NCBI GenBank assembly: GCA_021777365.1
Contig: JAJYDP010000267.1
Span: 1 to 6,903 of the forward strand
DNA: 6,903 nucleotides
Origin: Chloroflexota bacterium
GTDB lineage: Bacteria; Chloroflexota; Limnocylindria; Limnocylindrales; CSP1-4
Reading direction: 5' to 3'
Shown here piece after piece: positions 5,400-6,903 of this stretch; the stretch's first letter is position 1; each line of letters opens with the position of its first letter. Both the position numbers and the translations under genes were made by a program. A model generated the notes under the pieces. That model saw only the letters and a list, made by a program, of their open reading frames with translations. It made no database searches and was not told the origin of the DNA.

Positions 5400-5429
5400 T
5401 TGACGGGCTCCATCGCGTTCCCCGATAGT
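5400..5429 (+). promoter_or_regulatory. Sigma70-type promoter of the secreted-protein gene
   Basis: TTGACG (5400-5405, 5/6) and GATAGT (5424-5429, 4/6) are spaced by 18 nt. Transcription would begin near 5436, leaving a leader of about 38 nt. This leader carries an AGGGGG-type Shine-Dalgarno sequence (5463-5468), 6 nt before GTG 5475. Confidence 0.55.
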
Positions 5430-5474
5430 GCGGAGCGTGGTGGTACGACAGGACCGGGATAGAGGGGGCACGCG

Positions 5475-6903
5475 GTGGAACTTCGGTCGGCTCTGCATGG
5501 GGTCTCGTCCCGCAAGCGGCTCATTGCCGGCCTGTCGGCGGCCGTGCTGCTCGCGACGCTCGTCAGCGCGAACGCGCTGGCCAAGTCGAACAAGCCGTTC
5601 GAGGTGACGGTCGTGCCTTCCCAGGTTGCCGCGGGCCAGGTCGTGACGATCAAGATCACCGACGATCCCGCGTCAAACCAGTCGCTCGGTTCGGCCGAGC
5701 TCGGGCTGGCCGCGGGTTTCTCGTTCGTCCAGGGCTCGGGGTACCCCACCAGCTCCATCAGCGGCTCCACGGTCGGGTTCGTCGACGCCACGACAACGCC
5801 GTCCACGTCCACTCCGACACTCCTGGTCCAGAACCTCAATCTGTCGCCGGGACAGACCGCCACGGTCGCGATCGCCGGCCTCAATGGGTGTGGCTCGTTC
5901 CAGTGGAACGTCAGCGCGCAGCAGGCGAACCAGTGGAACGGCGGCGGCAACTCCAACTACCTGACCCTCTCCGGCCCGGTGCCGACCTCGACCGTTCTGA
6001 CGACGTGCCACCTGGCGTTCGTGGCCCAGCCCGCGGATGCAGGGGCGGGCAAGACCATCACGAGCCAGCCGCTGAACCCGGGCGGGACGCCGGCTATCAC
6101 CGTCCAGCTCCAGGATGAAAACGGGAACCCGGTGACGGGTGTGAGCCTCGCCGTGAAGCTCTCGCTCAACACGATCCAGTTGGACGCCTCGACCAGTGCC
6201 GCGAGCCTGAGCGGGACAGGCCCGGTCACGACGAGTTCGACCACCGGAAACGCCATGTTCTCGCCCTCCGTTGCGCCGACGCTCAACAATGGCTACACGA
6301 GTGGCGGCGGCACGTTCACGCTCGGCGCGAGCGCGTCGGGTGTTGCCCCGGCGACGTCCAGCCAGTTCCGGATCTGGGGCAACACCTCGGCCTGCACGAC
6401 GAGCGGGTGCAGCCTGTCGTTCGGCAATCAGGCAGGCGAACAGTTCAGCGTCGCGTCCGGCTCGACGACGGGCGGGCTCGGCGGCTCCCTCGACATCATC
6501 CCGAGCCTTGACTGCTCCGCGCAGCAAGACGGCGGCGTGCCGGCTCTGCCCGGCACGAGCGCCGCGGTCATGACGGCAGCCGCGTCGAATGCGACGACGA
6601 ACAAGACCACGAAGCTCTTCATCCCCGACTCGATCCTGCAGGCGGACGTCTCGACGAACAATGCCACGACGAACCAGCTCAACGCGTTGCTCGAGACGCA
6701 CTACATGGTGTGCATGAGCGCGCCTCACGAGTTCGCGGTCGCCTGGACCCCGTACGCGAGCGGGCAGGCTGTGCAGGACTTGGACATGACGGCTGCGATG
6801 AGTGACGGCAGCACGTGGTATCGCGGCCTGCTGCCCGACTGCCAGGACGTGAGCGGGGCCGCCCCGTGCGTCCAGAGCCGGGCCCATGGAACCGTCAACG
6901 GCG
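5475..6903 (+). CDS. Secreted multi-domain Ig-like protein (3'-truncated), 476 residues visible
   Basis: The frame is open from GTG 5475 to the window edge. An in-frame TAG at 5460-5462 and a Shine-Dalgarno sequence fix the start. A Sec signal peptide is clear: basic RKR (13-15), hydrophobic core 16-31, and an ANALA cleavage box with cutting expected after A36. Residues 40-168 are Thr/Ser/Gly/Asn-rich beta-sandwich sequence with a C139 and the FQWN / NQWN words. Residues 179-300 resemble an invasin/Big-type Ig-like repeat (LAFVAQPADAG, then ITVQLQDENGNPVTGV). Residues 300-476 carry cysteines 307, 312, 347, 413, 456 and 465, likely disulfide-bonded outside the cell, ending in GLLPDC...PCVQSR. 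I recall similar endings in secreted actinobacterial/Chloroflexota Ig-like proteins, so little may be missing. It is less GC-rich than its neighbours, as expected for its composition. Role: cell-surface or secreted, perhaps adhesive. No catalytic motif is seen. Confidence 0.88.
   Translation, partial: MELRSALHGVSSRKRLIAGLSAAVLLATLVSANALAKSNKPFEVTVVPSQVAAGQVVTIKITDDPASNQSLGSAELGLAAGFSFVQGSGYPTSSISGSTVGFVDATTTPSTSTPTLLVQNLNLSPGQTATVAIAGLNGCGSFQWNVSAQQANQWNGGGNSNYLTLSGPVPTSTVLTTCHLAFVAQPADAGAGKTITSQPLNPGGTPAITVQLQDENGNPVTGVSLAVKLSLNTIQLDASTSAASLSGTGPVTTSSTTGNAMFSPSVAPTLNNGYTSGGGTFTLGASASGVAPATSSQFRIWGNTSACTTSGCSLSFGNQAGEQFSVASGSTTGGLGGSLDIIPSLDCSAQQDGGVPALPGTSAAVMTAAASNATTNKTTKLFIPDSILQADVSTNNATTNQLNALLETHYMVCMSAPHEFAVAWTPYASGQAVQDLDMTAAMSDGSTWYRGLLPDCQDVSGAAPCVQSRAHGTVNG

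Larger units (their letters stand above)
5162..5474. other. Divergent intergenic control region
   Basis: These 313 nt separate the - strand membrane/cupin unit from the + strand secreted-protein gene. They hold the leaderless-type -10 for the left gene and a 13-nt odd palindrome (TCCCGC-G-GCGGGA, 5205-5217). Further right are an ACTATAGT palindrome (5335-5342) that reads as a -10-like TATAGT on both strands, and a perfect ATCTGCAGAT palindrome (5374-5383). An isolated TTGACA (5368-5373) has no matching -10. The promoter and ribosome binding site of the right gene complete the region. No convincing coding frame or RNA gene is seen. Confidence 0.7.

Noticed and set aside
5900..5940. Direct repeat CCAGTGGAACG with a 30-nt period
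   Set aside because: It lies in the coding frame, encoding FQWN and NQWN, and is best explained by the protein's own sequence, not by a DNA element.
5673..6887. 404-residue frame on the - strand at the right end
   Set aside because: It is antisense to the secreted protein gene, is Arg/Gly-rich with no domain pattern, and has no ribosome binding site. The + frame has a signal peptide, Ig-like motifs and a proper start.

Overview
The window is very GC-rich with strongly GC-biased third codon positions and closely packed genes. At least two starts look leaderless: a TANNNT -10 hexamer sits 6-7 nt before the start codon. This fits a high-GC, leaderless-prone lineage. A Chloroflexota member (Limnocylindria-like) or an actinobacterium are the best guesses, based on the style of several small hypothetical proteins as I remember them. 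Neither is proven here.

Left part, + strand. The window opens inside a radical SAM gene of the AmmeMemoRadiSam type (amrS, 3..923, 5' end missing). A gene-poor stretch with a GC hairpin and a candidate promoter follows. Next come two small hypothetical genes 18 nt apart (1214..1453 and 1472..1714). Then comes a 40-residue single-span membrane protein with an excellent Shine-Dalgarno sequence (1880..2002). The last gene here is a 200-residue cytoplasmic protein built from two copies of one domain (2065..2667), apparently made from a leaderless mRNA.

Middle part, - strand. Three genes read right to left. The first encodes a multi-span membrane protein (start 5161, leaderless-type promoter). 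Its stop overlaps the GTG start of a DUF985-type cupin gene by 4 nt. After a 111-nt spacer comes a classical SDR oxidoreductase. The spacer carries a duplicated ~37-nt unit that resolves into four degenerate sub-repeats with a hairpin. The SDR gene ends convergently with the gene at 2065..2667; both ends carry GC hairpins.

Right part, + strand. A 313-nt divergent control region (5162..5474) leads into a large secreted protein gene (5475 to the window edge). It has a recognisable -35/-10 promoter, a Shine-Dalgarno sequence, a signal peptide, at least two Ig-like beta-sandwich regions and a cysteine-containing C-terminal region. Its stop lies beyond the window.

No rRNA, tRNA, CRISPR array or mobile element was seen. 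Most items are ordinary genome content. The less ordinary ones are the repeat array before the SDR gene, the two leaderless starts, the internally duplicated protein and the small proteins.
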